In this document: positions 1 through 8,633 of the stretch, one piece after another | Layout of the letters: every line of letters begins with the position of its first letter | Numbering within the stretch: the first letter of the stretch is position 1 | DNA from: Bacteroidales bacterium | GTDB lineage: Bacteria > Bacteroidota > Bacteroidia > Bacteroidales > VadinHA17 | Reading direction: 5' to 3' | DNA: 64,000 bases | NCBI GenBank assembly: GCA_016709865.1 | Contig: JADJLX010000001.1 | Span: 248,001 to 312,000, forward strand | Translations under genes and position numbers: made by a program | The notes under the pieces: model-generated | The model's input: only the letters and a program-made list of their open reading frames with translations | Told to the model about the DNA's origin: nothing | The model's database searches: none

Positions 1-1
1 A

Positions 2-706
2 AAACAAGGAGTGATGCTAAATGAAGCAGCGGTAAAACAGCTTGGAATTACAGATCCGCTTGGTAAACAGATAGGCGGTGCAACAATAATCGGAATAGTA
101 AATGATTTCAACCTGCACTCTATTCATTCCGACATTCCTCCAATTTCGATTCACATGACTGACAAATATATACAACAGGTCGCAGTGCATTACAAGCCCG
201 GAACACTTAATGCCATTCTTCCAATGCTTGAAGCTGAATGGAAGAAAGCGGCACCCGACAGACCTTTCAGATATACTGCTATTGAAGACCTCATTAAAAA
301 CATTTACTCCTCGGAAAGGAACTTAAGTACAATTGTGTCAATTTTTGCACTTTTTACCCTGCTTATTGCTGCATTCGGATTATTTGGACTCACTCTGTTT
401 GTGTCCCGGTCAAGAACAAAGGAAATAGGAATAAAAAAAGCATTCGGGAGTTCAGGACAGGCTATTATTATGTCATTTCTTAAAAATAACCTCGTCCTTG
501 TAGTCATTGCTTCCTTTATTTCTATCCCTGTGACGATCTATTTTATGTCGGGATGGCTTAGCAATTTTGCATACAAGACTCCAATAAGCTGGTGGTTTTT
601 TGCAGTCTCATTTGCAGTGGCGGCAACAGTTGTTCTTTTCACAGTATACTTTCATTCCTACAAAGCATCAAGGATTAATCCGGTAAAAGCATTAAGATAT
701 GAGTAA
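2..706 (+). CDS. ABC transporter permease, MacB/FtsX family (5'-partial)
   Basis: C-terminal part of a MacB/FtsX-type ABC permease whose start lies before the window; the frame is open to base 2 (K-Q-G-V-M-L-N-E-A). The first ~80 residues are the end of the periplasmic MacB-PCD domain ('LNEAAVKQLG', then 'DPLGKQIGG'). An FtsX domain with three membrane helices follows, with the family loop 'RTKEIGIKKAFGSS' between helices 1 and 2 and the usual ending 'NPVKALRYE'. Such permeases pair with a LolD/MacB-like ATPase to move lipoproteins, peptides or drugs through the envelope, but the ATPase is not in the window, so the substrate is unknown. Bacteroidota carry many paralogues of this family. Confidence 0.9.
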   Translation, partial: KQGVMLNEAAVKQLGITDPLGKQIGGATIIGIVNDFNLHSIHSDIPPISIHMTDKYIQQVAVHYKPGTLNAILPMLEAEWKKAAPDRPFRYTAIEDLIKNIYSSERNLSTIVSIFALFTLLIAAFGLFGLTLFVSRSRTKEIGIKKAFGSSGQAIIMSFLKNNLVLVVIASFISIPVTIYFMSGWLSNFAYKTPISWWFFAVSFAVAATVVLFTVYFHSYKASRINPVKALRYE

Positions 707-745
707 AAAATCGTTCCCGAAATAAGTGGTATTTAACCTCTTAAC

Positions 746-767
746 TCCGGTCTCCGGTCTCCGGTCT
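746..767. repeat. Heptamer tandem repeat, three copies
   Basis: The 7-mer CCGGTCT occurs three times in direct tandem (747-753, 754-760, 761-767) between the ABC permease stop and the GH43-like gene. No hairpin or coding role is visible. A second, longer heptamer array lies at 32962-33017. Confidence 0.85.
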
Positions 768-815
768 TTCTGTTTCATGAATTAGTTTTATCTTCATCCG
801 AAATTAAGACAAGCG

Positions 816-1745
816 ATGAAAAATATTTTCTCATTTTGCCTGATGCTCATTTCTATGATCAGTCTTGGCGCCCCAAAACAAAAAGCTTATCTGTTCACAT
901 ATTTTAAAGGAAACGGAGAAGACGGCCTTCACCTTGCATACAGTCTGGACGGACTAAATTTCGCTGCTCTGAATAAGGACAAATCATTTCTTACCCCGCT
1001 CGTGGGAGTTTCCAAATTAATGCGGGACCCCTGCCTGATACAGACAAATGATGGTACGTTTCATATGGTCTGGACAGCAGGCTGGACAGAGCGCGGGATA
1101 GGCTATGCATCATCAAAAGACCTGGTTAACTGGTCGGAACAAATGTACATAATGGTAATGGAGAAGGAACCAACAGCCAGAAACTGCTGGGCACCAGAAA
1201 TCATTTTCGACAAAAAAACGAAACAGTTCCTGATCTTCTGGGCTACAACAATTCCCGGCCGGTTCCCTGATACTGAAAAGGGCGGTGATTCAAATTATAA
1301 TCACAGGATCTATTGTGTAACAACGAAAGATTTTGAGACCTTTTCCGATACAAGACTATTCTACGATAAAGGATTTAATGTTATTGACGCTACAATTATC
1401 AACACCGGAAAGAACTATGTGATGTTTGTTAAGGATGAAACACGAAATCCTCCGCAAAAAAACATCAGAGTTACAACATCCGCCTCCCTCTTTGGCCCGT
1501 ATTCTGCTCCCTCCGAACCAATTACAGGAAAATACTGGGCAGAAGGCCCGACATCAATAAAGATAAAAGATAGCTGGTACGTGTATTTTGATAAATACAC
1601 CGAAAAGAAAATTGGGGCTGTTTGCTCAAAAGATCTGATCAATTGGGAAGATATATCAGATAAGGTCTCCTTCCCAGATGGCATGAGGCATGGGACGGTA
1701 ATTGAGGTAGATAGGAAGATAATTGAGATGCTTTTGAAAAAATAA
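816..1745 (+). CDS. GH43-like five-bladed propeller glycosidase, secreted
   Basis: Likely exported arabinosidase/xylosidase-type glycoside hydrolase of the GH43/GH32 five-bladed propeller fold (309 aa). A signal peptide occupies about residues 1-19. The three acidic residues expected in GH43 can be placed: Asp71 in 'RDPCLIQ' (general base), Asp191 in 'VIDATII' (pKa modulator) and Glu243 in 'WAEGPTS' (general acid). Blade signatures such as 'YASSKDLVNW' and 'VCSKDLINW' are typical. It is short for GH43 with no accessory binding module. The GT4 gene begins 4 bp after its stop, so the two are probably co-transcribed. Substrate cannot be told from sequence alone. Confidence 0.8.
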   Translation: MKNIFSFCLMLISMISLGAPKQKAYLFTYFKGNGEDGLHLAYSLDGLNFAALNKDKSFLTPLVGVSKLMRDPCLIQTNDGTFHMVWTAGWTERGIGYASSKDLVNWSEQMYIMVMEKEPTARNCWAPEIIFDKKTKQFLIFWATTIPGRFPDTEKGGDSNYNHRIYCVTTKDFETFSDTRLFYDKGFNVIDATIINTGKNYVMFVKDETRNPPQKNIRVTTSASLFGPYSAPSEPITGKYWAEGPTSIKIKDSWYVYFDKYTEKKIGAVCSKDLINWEDISDKVSFPDGMRHGTVIEVDRKIIEMLLKK

Positions 1746-1749
1746 AAAG

Positions 1750-2880
1750 ATGAATATCTCCTTTCTTACATCGGGACATGATCCTTTTGATGACAGGATA
1801 TTCTATCATATGGCCAGATCTCTGGCAGATCATAACCACAATGTCACAATAATCAGCAGCAGATCCGATCTGGTAAAGGTTGAGGATGTTATCAATATGT
1901 ATTGTTTTGACGGTAATGATCTGTCAAAAAGAAATAAAATCGACAAATTCGTTGGGATACTATCTGCAAATGATCCGGATATTATAATCTGCTCTGAACC
2001 ACTTCCTGTTCTGGCTGCAAATAAATACAGATCTCAGTCTGATAAAAAAATCAGGATATTATATGATATTACCGAATGGTATCCCTTGAAAGGTCACGTG
2101 CAAAGACATCCCCCAGGCTTAAGAATTCTGCACTTTTTCATACTTCTAATATTTAATTACTGGGTTTCGAGATTTGCAGATTCATTTCTCTTTGGAGAAT
2201 TTTATAAGAGTAAGCCATATCGGTTTTTATACCCGCGGGAGTCATATATATGGTTGCCGTACTATCCTGATATAGAGATCATACCTTATGCGAGTCCGGA
2301 GTTATCAGAAGGGAAGTTAAGGCTCCTTTATTCAGGAGAGATAAGCATCAACAGAGGTTATAGAAATTTTATTAATGTTCTTAACAGGATCTGCCTGAAA
2401 AGGAAAGACCTTAAAATAGAAGCTACAATAATTGGTTGGTATCAAACAAAAGAGGATATGGCAGATTGTGAGTCATTTATGAAAACTGCCTCTAATAATA
2501 TTGCTTTCAGAATTATTGAAAAACAGAGTTACCAAGAATATCTTAGCTTAATTAAGAACACAGATATTTTTATTGATCTGAGAGCCGATAATATTGCAAA
2601 TAATTTTAACCTTCCCATTAAACTTTTCACTTACCTGGCCCTTGGAAGACCAGTTATCTTTTCTGATCTTAAGGCTATACGAAAAGAGGTGGATTTTGAT
2701 AATTTTGGTTTCCTGGTTAAGCCAAATGATGCGGAGAGCATATCTGGATTGATTAAAAATTATCTGGATAATAAAGATTTATATTACTTACACTGCAAAA
2801 ATGCCAGGGAAGCTGCAAATAATAAATATAGCTGGGGTAAAATTGAAACGGACTTTATAGATTTTATTTACCAGGGTTGA
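1750..2880 (+). CDS. Glycosyltransferase family 4-like protein
   Basis: Cytoplasmic GT-B glycosyltransferase (376 aa), probably adding a sugar to a surface polysaccharide. The N-terminal half opens with the GT4-like 'SGHDPFDDRIFYHMARSL' and has alternating beta-alpha structure. The C-terminal half holds the nucleotide-sugar domain: 'LLYSGEISINRGY' starts it and 'LPIKLFTYLALGRPVIFSD' aligns with the conserved P-x-K-x-x-E-x-x-A-x-G-x-P-V region. At the usual Glu of that motif there is Thr, so the EX7E pair is not intact and donor use may be unusual. It follows the GH43-like gene by 4 bp and converges with the asparagine-synthase-like gene. Confidence 0.8.
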   Translation: MNISFLTSGHDPFDDRIFYHMARSLADHNHNVTIISSRSDLVKVEDVINMYCFDGNDLSKRNKIDKFVGILSANDPDIIICSEPLPVLAANKYRSQSDKKIRILYDITEWYPLKGHVQRHPPGLRILHFFILLIFNYWVSRFADSFLFGEFYKSKPYRFLYPRESYIWLPYYPDIEIIPYASPELSEGKLRLLYSGEISINRGYRNFINVLNRICLKRKDLKIEATIIGWYQTKEDMADCESFMKTASNNIAFRIIEKQSYQEYLSLIKNTDIFIDLRADNIANNFNLPIKLFTYLALGRPVIFSDLKAIRKEVDFDNFGFLVKPNDAESISGLIKNYLDNKDLYYLHCKNAREAANNKYSWGKIETDFIDFIYQG

Positions 2881-2892
2881 ATAGCAATTGAC

Positions 2893-4464
2893 TCATTTCA
2901 TTTTATACAAATAAGCCTTTGTTTTAGCCAGGTACCACTGAGTTATAAATGAATTATAATAACTTGATTGCCTGGGAGGAATAATATTTTCTGAACCTAT
3001 ATCGTCGATCATGATTTTAGTGATCTCATCATAATAAATCTGACTCTTGTGCTCTATAAACAGATCCTTAATTTTATCAGGCACAAAGTCTTTTATTTTT
3101 TCTTTAACCCGTTGAACAGATTTCTGTATTGGTAAAGTATTCAATTCATTAGGAAAGTTCAGATTATGCTTTTTAAAAACAAACTCCCTTAAAACATGAT
3201 CATATAACCTTTTATTAAGCTTAGGTTGAAATGGTATTGCTGCAAAAAAATCTTCAAGCTCACTGTCCCATAAAGGAAGGACAAAGTCATAACCAAAGAA
3301 AAGATACACTTTTGATGAATTAACATTAAATTTTGCTTTCGGCTCCTTATGATCCCAGCTTTCAAAAACCTTCCAAATCAACCTCTTGTCAAATGGTATT
3401 TTAAAGCTAATTTGATTCATGATTTCAACAGCTGTAAAGTAATCAGGCTTTGTTAATCTGAAAAACTCTTTATAGATAACTCTTGCAATCTGATCCCTGG
3501 AAGCTAATTTGTTCATTGAGGGTGTCAGGTTGCATCCCGCCAGGACATCGCCGCAAAAACCTGGCATGAAAACACTATTCTCAGGTATCAGTTTATTATC
3601 TTTCAAGTACTTCACTGCAAAATATTCCTGCATGAAAAACATACTTGAGAGTTCAGATACATACGGATAATACTTTTTGAAAACCTCATCTTCCAGGTAT
3701 CCGGCAATCAGCTGTGAATCATATACAATATTAATCCATTTAAATCCCAGTCTGCCGGCAACCTCCTTTGCATTTGCTACTTCACAGTTGTTTTCAATAC
3801 CATAAGTGTAACATAAAACGTTCTCAGGGTGAAACTCTGAACACATTGAGGCTATAAGTCTTGAATCAAATCCACCAGATAATGGGATGACAATAAATTT
3901 GTCGCTTAAAGCCTTAAAGTGATTCTCAAAAACTTTCAGAAATAGTAAATTCAATTCTTGAGATAAAACATTAAAGTCTTTATCTATCAAAGGAATAGAA
4001 GCTGAATCATAATAGAACTTTCTGGAAAATGTTCTTCCTTCATTTATTAATTCCCCTGCCTCAACCTGATAGACATTACTGATAAGTGTCAAATCATTAA
4101 CAGAATAACCGGCAGCCAGAAAGCTATCAACAGCAACTTCATTTAGTCTCCTGTCAGGTTGTTTATCTGTAAGGACATAACAATCATCACTGATTAAAAA
4201 CTCTCCGTTTATCCGTGTATAAAAAAGGGGGAAATTTCTGAACCTGTCAGTGGCTGCCCAAATGTAATCTTCAGATTTAATTACTACTGAGAAATGCCCA
4301 TTTGCGCTCCTGAGTTTTGTCTCAAATAGATCAAGTGAATCTGTTCCGGAAAAATAATCAACAAGTTCCTGATTCCTCAAATACCGGTCTCCTTCTTTTA
4401 TGAATCCGGTGATATGGATATCATTTCTGGTATGCCATTGAAATTTCGCAAGCAGAATATTCAT
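2893..4464 (-). CDS. Asparagine-synthase-like protein lacking the glutaminase cysteine
   Basis: AsnB-like ATP-dependent amide-forming protein. The N-terminal Ntn-hydrolase-like region (about 1-150) is degenerate: no Cys follows the initiator Met, so glutamine hydrolysis is unlikely. The C-terminal synthetase domain is recognisable from its PP-loop 'LSGGFDSRLIAS' (SGGxDS). I chose the ATG at 4464 ('MNILLAKFQ'); a TTG at 4473 would add three residues. Such proteins are common in exopolysaccharide or small-molecule clusters next to glycosyltransferases, where they amidate or adenylate a precursor, and a GT4 gene lies convergently beside it. The leader DNA upstream is a dispersed repeat (4474-4517). 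A dedicated role in asparagine synthesis is unlikely. Confidence 0.8.
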   Translation of the reverse strand: MNILLAKFQWHTRNDIHITGFIKEGDRYLRNQELVDYFSGTDSLDLFETKLRSANGHFSVVIKSEDYIWAATDRFRNFPLFYTRINGEFLISDDCYVLTDKQPDRRLNEVAVDSFLAAGYSVNDLTLISNVYQVEAGELINEGRTFSRKFYYDSASIPLIDKDFNVLSQELNLLFLKVFENHFKALSDKFIVIPLSGGFDSRLIASMCSEFHPENVLCYTYGIENNCEVANAKEVAGRLGFKWINIVYDSQLIAGYLEDEVFKKYYPYVSELSSMFFMQEYFAVKYLKDNKLIPENSVFMPGFCGDVLAGCNLTPSMNKLASRDQIARVIYKEFFRLTKPDYFTAVEIMNQISFKIPFDKRLIWKVFESWDHKEPKAKFNVNSSKVYLFFGYDFVLPLWDSELEDFFAAIPFQPKLNKRLYDHVLREFVFKKHNLNFPNELNTLPIQKSVQRVKEKIKDFVPDKIKDLFIEHKSQIYYDEITKIMIDDIGSENIIPPRQSSYYNSFITQWYLAKTKAYLYKMK

Positions 4465-4473
4465 ACAAATCAA

Positions 4474-4517
4474 CTCTGCGGTTCTCCTCCTAAACTCTGC
4501 GTACCTCTGCGGTTAAA
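4474..4517. repeat. CTCTGCGG-family dispersed repeat (short form)
   Basis: Contains 'CTCTGCGGTT', 'CTCTGCGTACC' and 'CTCTGCGGTTAAA', the same words as the right arms of the palindromes at 17046-17156 and 63178-63285. It fills the gap between the cytochrome-porin gene and the asparagine-synthase-like gene, both on the minus strand, and would form the latter's leader. Confidence 0.75.
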
Positions 4518-4524
4518 GAATAGT

Positions 4525-5733
4525 CTAAAACGCCGAAACAAATCCCACATTAACCTTACCATAAGAATCCGGCACAACAACCTGAGTGTATTCCGTTACC
4601 AGTCTCACATTTCTTCTCAGAAGATATCCTGCATGAAGTGTGGCCGATGTATAATCAAGAGCACCAAGGTTAGAATCCACCCAGTTCATAAGTCCGGTAA
4701 AGTAAAATTTACTGTTATCTCCTTTCGGGGAATAAATGATTTCAGCAAATCCCCCCTGTGTAATCACATCATCATATGTGACACCTCCTCCGGGTGCATA
4801 TACATGAGAATCTGTTCTCCTCAGATACTGCATATTTACAATTAACTTATCCCCGAAGTCAAGAGCGATATCCGGACCAAACATCTGAATCTTGTTGGTA
4901 ATCCCGCCAAAAAACAATCCCGGATCAGATAGAATTTCCTTACCGGTATATCCGAATACTCCTACGCTTATACTTTTTCCGATTGATTGGTTTATCCTAA
5001 GCATATAGTTTTTATACTTGTCGTGATCAAAGAGATATCCTTCTCCTGCTTCACCAATCCCGTTCCCGTTCAGGATCTCGCCAATAACTGTTGTGCCTGT
5101 CTTGAAATCCTTTTCAATAATTGTTCCCCTGTCGTACTTAAGATCAGCCATTGAATTTCCGGGTTTGGTACCGTAGATTTTATACGGTTCAAGCGTCAGG
5201 CGCAGTTCTCCTTTAAACAGAGGATCAGAAGCCTGGAACTGTCCTAAATACAAATTGACACCGGTATTCATCAGATCGTGATACATAAGAAAGGCATCTT
5301 CAACTCCGGCAATGGCACCTCTTTCATTGAAAAGAAAGTAGAAATAATATGAAAGTTTATCAGAAAGCTCGCCTCCTGATAAAATCTTCAGAACAAAAGG
5401 GCCACTGAAATCGGCTGTTCCGGCGTCATTAAAATTATAAGAGGCAAAACCATCCATCCTGATTGCCAGCGGTAATTCTCTTAATAATGAGAGCTTGTCA
5501 TCTCCGATAGGAATAAAGTATCTTGGAGCTTCATATTCAGTCATCCTGAAACCATTTCCGGCAAACTCATCACCAAATCCTTTCAGCCTTGGCATTACAG
5601 GAGAATGACATACCTGACAACTAAGCTGGTACTTTCTTGCAAAAGCCGGAATTGCGTCACATTTCCTTGCCGGAAGCATTCCGAGCAAAACAACTGCTAT
5701 TATTGTAAAACAGTATATTGAAGATCTTTTCAT
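4525..5733 (-). CDS. Fused monoheme cytochrome c-outer membrane porin (Cyc2-like architecture)
   Basis: Predicted outer-membrane protein with one covalently bound heme at its N terminus (402 aa). Residues 1-26 are a signal peptide. The mature start 'AIPAFARKYQLSCQVCH' carries a CxxCH heme site (C39, C42, H43), followed by 'PRLKGFGDEFAGNGFRM'. The rest (about 80-402) is rich in alternating aromatic/polar strands, with Asp/Gly turns, and ends in F, as in a beta barrel. This layout and the A-x-P-x-F-A-R lead match the Cyc2 iron oxidases of neutrophilic Fe oxidisers, though similar N termini occur in barrels of unknown function. The pentaheme cytochrome gene lies 33 bp or more upstream on the same strand, which suggests one electron-transfer unit. 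Iron oxidation itself is not shown. Confidence 0.75.
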   Translation of the reverse strand: MKRSSIYCFTIIAVVLLGMLPARKCDAIPAFARKYQLSCQVCHSPVMPRLKGFGDEFAGNGFRMTEYEAPRYFIPIGDDKLSLLRELPLAIRMDGFASYNFNDAGTADFSGPFVLKILSGGELSDKLSYYFYFLFNERGAIAGVEDAFLMYHDLMNTGVNLYLGQFQASDPLFKGELRLTLEPYKIYGTKPGNSMADLKYDRGTIIEKDFKTGTTVIGEILNGNGIGEAGEGYLFDHDKYKNYMLRINQSIGKSISVGVFGYTGKEILSDPGLFFGGITNKIQMFGPDIALDFGDKLIVNMQYLRRTDSHVYAPGGGVTYDDVITQGGFAEIIYSPKGDNSKFYFTGLMNWVDSNLGALDYTSATLHAGYLLRRNVRLVTEYTQVVVPDSYGKVNVGFVSAF

Positions 5734-5766
5734 ATTGAAGGGTTTTAGGTTTCAGAAAAAGTTTTA

Positions 5767-7146
5767 TCAGGGTAATATTTTCACAGTTGTGAAATGCTCG
5801 TTAACCACCTTTATTTCAGATTCATCCGAAGGAACCTTTAGATAATCTGCTACTGGCTTTACAAGTAACTGATAATTCAGAACTGCTGTTACTTTCATCT
5901 CACCGGGAGCTACATCAAATGGCAGTTTGAATGTAAACTTTTCAACTTTGGTCTCACGCGGGCCGATTCGATAATCAACCCCCTGCTTAGCGGTGTTCCA
6001 CTGCATTATTGTCATTCTTCCTTCAGGATCAAAATAAGGCATCCTGAAAATTCTGTTCCCGTAAGGTATCCCATCGCGCTGTACTCCTTTAAAATCAGGA
6101 ATACCAAGAGGAACATTCATATCCTGGTATGCCAGGTAATCACCTGAAATAGTATATTCCTCTCCTTCGAATCCTTTCTTGTCAACGTTCAAATGGTACA
6201 CTTTCCCTTTGGCATCGGTTGCCTCAACCTGAAGCCATGCAATCCTGTCCTCAACTGACCCTGTCGGAAATTTGTGCCCGGTCTTCTGGTTAAACAATGC
6301 AACTGTAAATATCAGAGATTCACCCGGTTCAGCCTCTCTCATATCGGGCTGAATTCTTAATTCTATCGTTCCTCTCACTTTTCCCGGATCGTGCGCCCCG
6401 TGAAAAAGGTGAAGTCGTGAATCATCGTATGGCTTCGTCATAAGAGCATTAAGAAAGGGCCCTCCTTTTGGCATATGGCAATCCTGGCATCTCACTCCCT
6501 CTTTGGCATAAGGACCCTCCTTCCATTCAAGCTGGGTACTCTTGACCCAGATCCCAAACGGATTCTTTTCATTATGGCAATTGCCGCAAAACTCTGTTGT
6601 ACGGTGAAAATCGCTGGTCACAATTTTATGCGCCGGTGATTCTACCGTTGGAGTGCGTCCAGCATACTTTGTTGTTCCCGGCTTTAAAACATAACTGAAA
6701 TTAAATGGCGGCTCAGTCTGAGTGCCCTGAGTAAGATGGCAAACCTCACATGATACTGACTCATTTGCCATGCTGTTCTCCGAAGGTCGTGGAGGTGGAA
6801 ATGGTCCGGTCATAAATGCCATTGGTGAATGGCAGCCATTACATCCGTCAACCGGACCCTGCAATTCAGGTTTGGCTGCTGCATGCCTGACGGCCAGCTC
6901 AAAATATTCAATCTCATCCCAATGATGTGTGTAGGCCTGCGACATCATTGCCTGCGACCATTGTTCATAAATACCGGGGTGACATGTCCGGCATTTTTTA
7001 GCAGATTCAAAATCTTTGTATGAATACTTTGCCTTTAAATCTTCCTGTGGGGCCATTCTACTGATTGTGAATGCAGTAAGAACCAGTAAAAGTGAAGCGA
7101 CGGGAAGAAGAAAGATTATTACCGGAGTTTTCATTCTGCTGCTCAT
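5767..7146 (-). CDS. Pentaheme cytochrome c, cytochrome c554-like
   Basis: Exported multiheme cytochrome c. Numbering from a possible ATG at 7182, five CxxCH sites lie at C64, C114, C145, C199 and C232 ('CRTCH', 'CNGCH', 'CEVCH', 'CGNCH', 'CQDCH'), all in the N-terminal half as in cytochrome c554-type domains. The C-terminal ~200 residues form a probable beta-sandwich with 'GHKFPTGSVEDRIAWLQV', common in large periplasmic multiheme proteins. A hydrophobic segment near the N terminus is a signal or anchor. Starts at 7182, 7146 and 7134 are possible; 7146 gives the best signal and leaves more room to the divergent photolyase gene. The downstream gene is the heme-bearing barrel. Likely a periplasmic electron carrier. 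Confidence 0.85.
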   Translation of the reverse strand: MSSRMKTPVIIFLLPVASLLLVLTAFTISRMAPQEDLKAKYSYKDFESAKKCRTCHPGIYEQWSQAMMSQAYTHHWDEIEYFELAVRHAAAKPELQGPVDGCNGCHSPMAFMTGPFPPPRPSENSMANESVSCEVCHLTQGTQTEPPFNFSYVLKPGTTKYAGRTPTVESPAHKIVTSDFHRTTEFCGNCHNEKNPFGIWVKSTQLEWKEGPYAKEGVRCQDCHMPKGGPFLNALMTKPYDDSRLHLFHGAHDPGKVRGTIELRIQPDMREAEPGESLIFTVALFNQKTGHKFPTGSVEDRIAWLQVEATDAKGKVYHLNVDKKGFEGEEYTISGDYLAYQDMNVPLGIPDFKGVQRDGIPYGNRIFRMPYFDPEGRMTIMQWNTAKQGVDYRIGPRETKVEKFTFKLPFDVAPGEMKVTAVLNYQLLVKPVADYLKVPSDESEIKVVNEHFTTVKILP

Positions 7147-7220
7147 AAAGATTAGTATTTTTAGACTTGAAAAGATAGTCATTTTTTTGTTTAGACTGTT
7201 ATTAAATTAACAGCAAAAAT

Positions 7221-8507
7221 ATGAAGGTTAACATATTCTGGTTTCGAAGAGATCTGCGTCTTGAAGACAACACCGCTCTTGAAGAAGCTTTAGGCAGTGG
7301 ATTACCTGTCCTTCCGGTATTTATATTTGATACTAATATCACAGAAGAACTGGCATCTGATGATGCGAGAATAAGTTTCATATATGATACCCTGGCTTCA
7401 ATAAACCACGGTCTCAAAAAATGGGGAAGCTCACTAAAAGTTATTAAAGGTGACCCTCATACAGTCTGGCAAGAACTCATATCATCGTATGATATTAATT
7501 CCGTCCTGATTAACAAAGATTACGAGCCATATGCTCTTCAAAGGGATATTGCAATTGAGGTCTTGTTGCGAAAGCATAACATAGCTCTAAAAAGGTATAA
7601 AGACCAAGTAATCTTCGGTGAAAGAGATATTCTTAAAGCAGACAATACTCCGTATACCGTATTTACTCCATATAAAGCGCGATGGCTTCAGAAATTTAAT
7701 GAAATATTACCCTTTAAAAACAGTATAGGTTCAGACTTTTTTAAGAATTTCCATAAATGCAATTTTGAATTCCCGGCAATTGAAAAGATCGGTTTTTATC
7801 ATAGCTCCTTAAAAGTCAGGCCATATGATCTCACTGCATTAAACGAATATGAAAAATATCGTGATCTTCCATTTGCTGACAGGACCAGTTATTTGTCACC
7901 ACACCTTCGTTTCGGCACGGTAAGTATCCGGAACTTGGTTACACTGGCCTTAAAATCAAATCAGACATTTCTTAATGAACTTATCTGGAGGGAATTCTTC
8001 ATGCAGATCCTTTTCAATTTCCCAAAGGTTGTCACAGAAAATTTCAGATCGAAGTATGATGGAATCAACTGGATAAACAGGGAAGATGAATTTGAAAAAT
8101 GGTGCAACGGAGAAACAGGCTATCCTTTGGTTGACGCCGGGATGAGGCAGCTTAATACTACCGGATATATGCATAACAGGGTAAGAATGGTAACAGCGGG
8201 CTTCCTCTGTAAACATCTGCTGATCGACTGGCGGTGGGGCGAGGCATACTTTGCCGGAAAATTACTCGACTATGAACTCTCTTCAAACAACGGAAACTGG
8301 CAATGGGCTGCAGGTACAGGTTGCGATGCCGCACCATACTTCCGGATTTTTAGTCCTGATTCCCAGCAAAAACGGTTCGATCCGAAAATGGAATATATCC
8401 GAAAATGGGTACCGGATTTTGAAAAATCCTCATACCCAAAACCTATGATAGAACACGACTTTGCCAGAAAAAGGGCAATCGAAATATATAAATCCGGAAT
8501 AAAATAA
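7221..8507 (+). CDS. phrB: Deoxyribodipyrimidine photolyase (class I)
   Basis: Light-driven repair of cyclobutane pyrimidine dimers in DNA. The protein has the usual ~430 residues: an N-terminal alpha/beta antenna domain starting 'VNIFWFRRDLRLEDNTALEEA', and a helical FAD-binding domain with 'LRFGTVSIRNL', 'ELIWREFFMQ', 'TGYPLVDAGMRQL', 'GYMHNRVRMV' and 'NNGNWQWAAGTGCDAAPYFR', which hold the dimer-binding and Trp electron-chain residues. It is divergent from the pentaheme cytochrome gene with a very short intergenic region. The second chromophore cannot be deduced. Its presence suggests that the organism meets light at least at times. Confidence 0.95.
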   Translation: MKVNIFWFRRDLRLEDNTALEEALGSGLPVLPVFIFDTNITEELASDDARISFIYDTLASINHGLKKWGSSLKVIKGDPHTVWQELISSYDINSVLINKDYEPYALQRDIAIEVLLRKHNIALKRYKDQVIFGERDILKADNTPYTVFTPYKARWLQKFNEILPFKNSIGSDFFKNFHKCNFEFPAIEKIGFYHSSLKVRPYDLTALNEYEKYRDLPFADRTSYLSPHLRFGTVSIRNLVTLALKSNQTFLNELIWREFFMQILFNFPKVVTENFRSKYDGINWINREDEFEKWCNGETGYPLVDAGMRQLNTTGYMHNRVRMVTAGFLCKHLLIDWRWGEAYFAGKLLDYELSSNNGNWQWAAGTGCDAAPYFRIFSPDSQQKRFDPKMEYIRKWVPDFEKSSYPKPMIEHDFARKRAIEIYKSGIK

Positions 8508-8528
8508 TCCTGATTAATTAAAAATCCA

Positions 8529-8628
8529 TTTGTCCCTTTGTGTTCCTTTGTGTTTACCTTTGCGTTCCTTCTTGGTTACTTTTTTACCACCAAAGGACTC
8601 AAAGGCTATCACTAAGTACACAAAGGAT
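8529..8628. repeat. CACAAAGG/CTTTGTG-family imperfect palindrome
   Basis: Left part carries 'CCCTTTGTGTTCCTTTGTG', right part carries 'CCACCAAAGGACTCAAAGG' and 'CACAAAGGA', so the element can fold back on itself. It lies between phrB and the GH16 gene and ends only about 5 bp before the GH16 start codon. It resembles the element at 40696-40814. Confidence 0.8.
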
Positions 8629-8633
8629 TTATC

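Noticed and set aside
4414..4845. Plus-strand ORF opposite the cytochrome-porin gene
   Set aside because: It is a shadow of the asparagine-synthase-like and porin genes plus the repeat, with no family signature.
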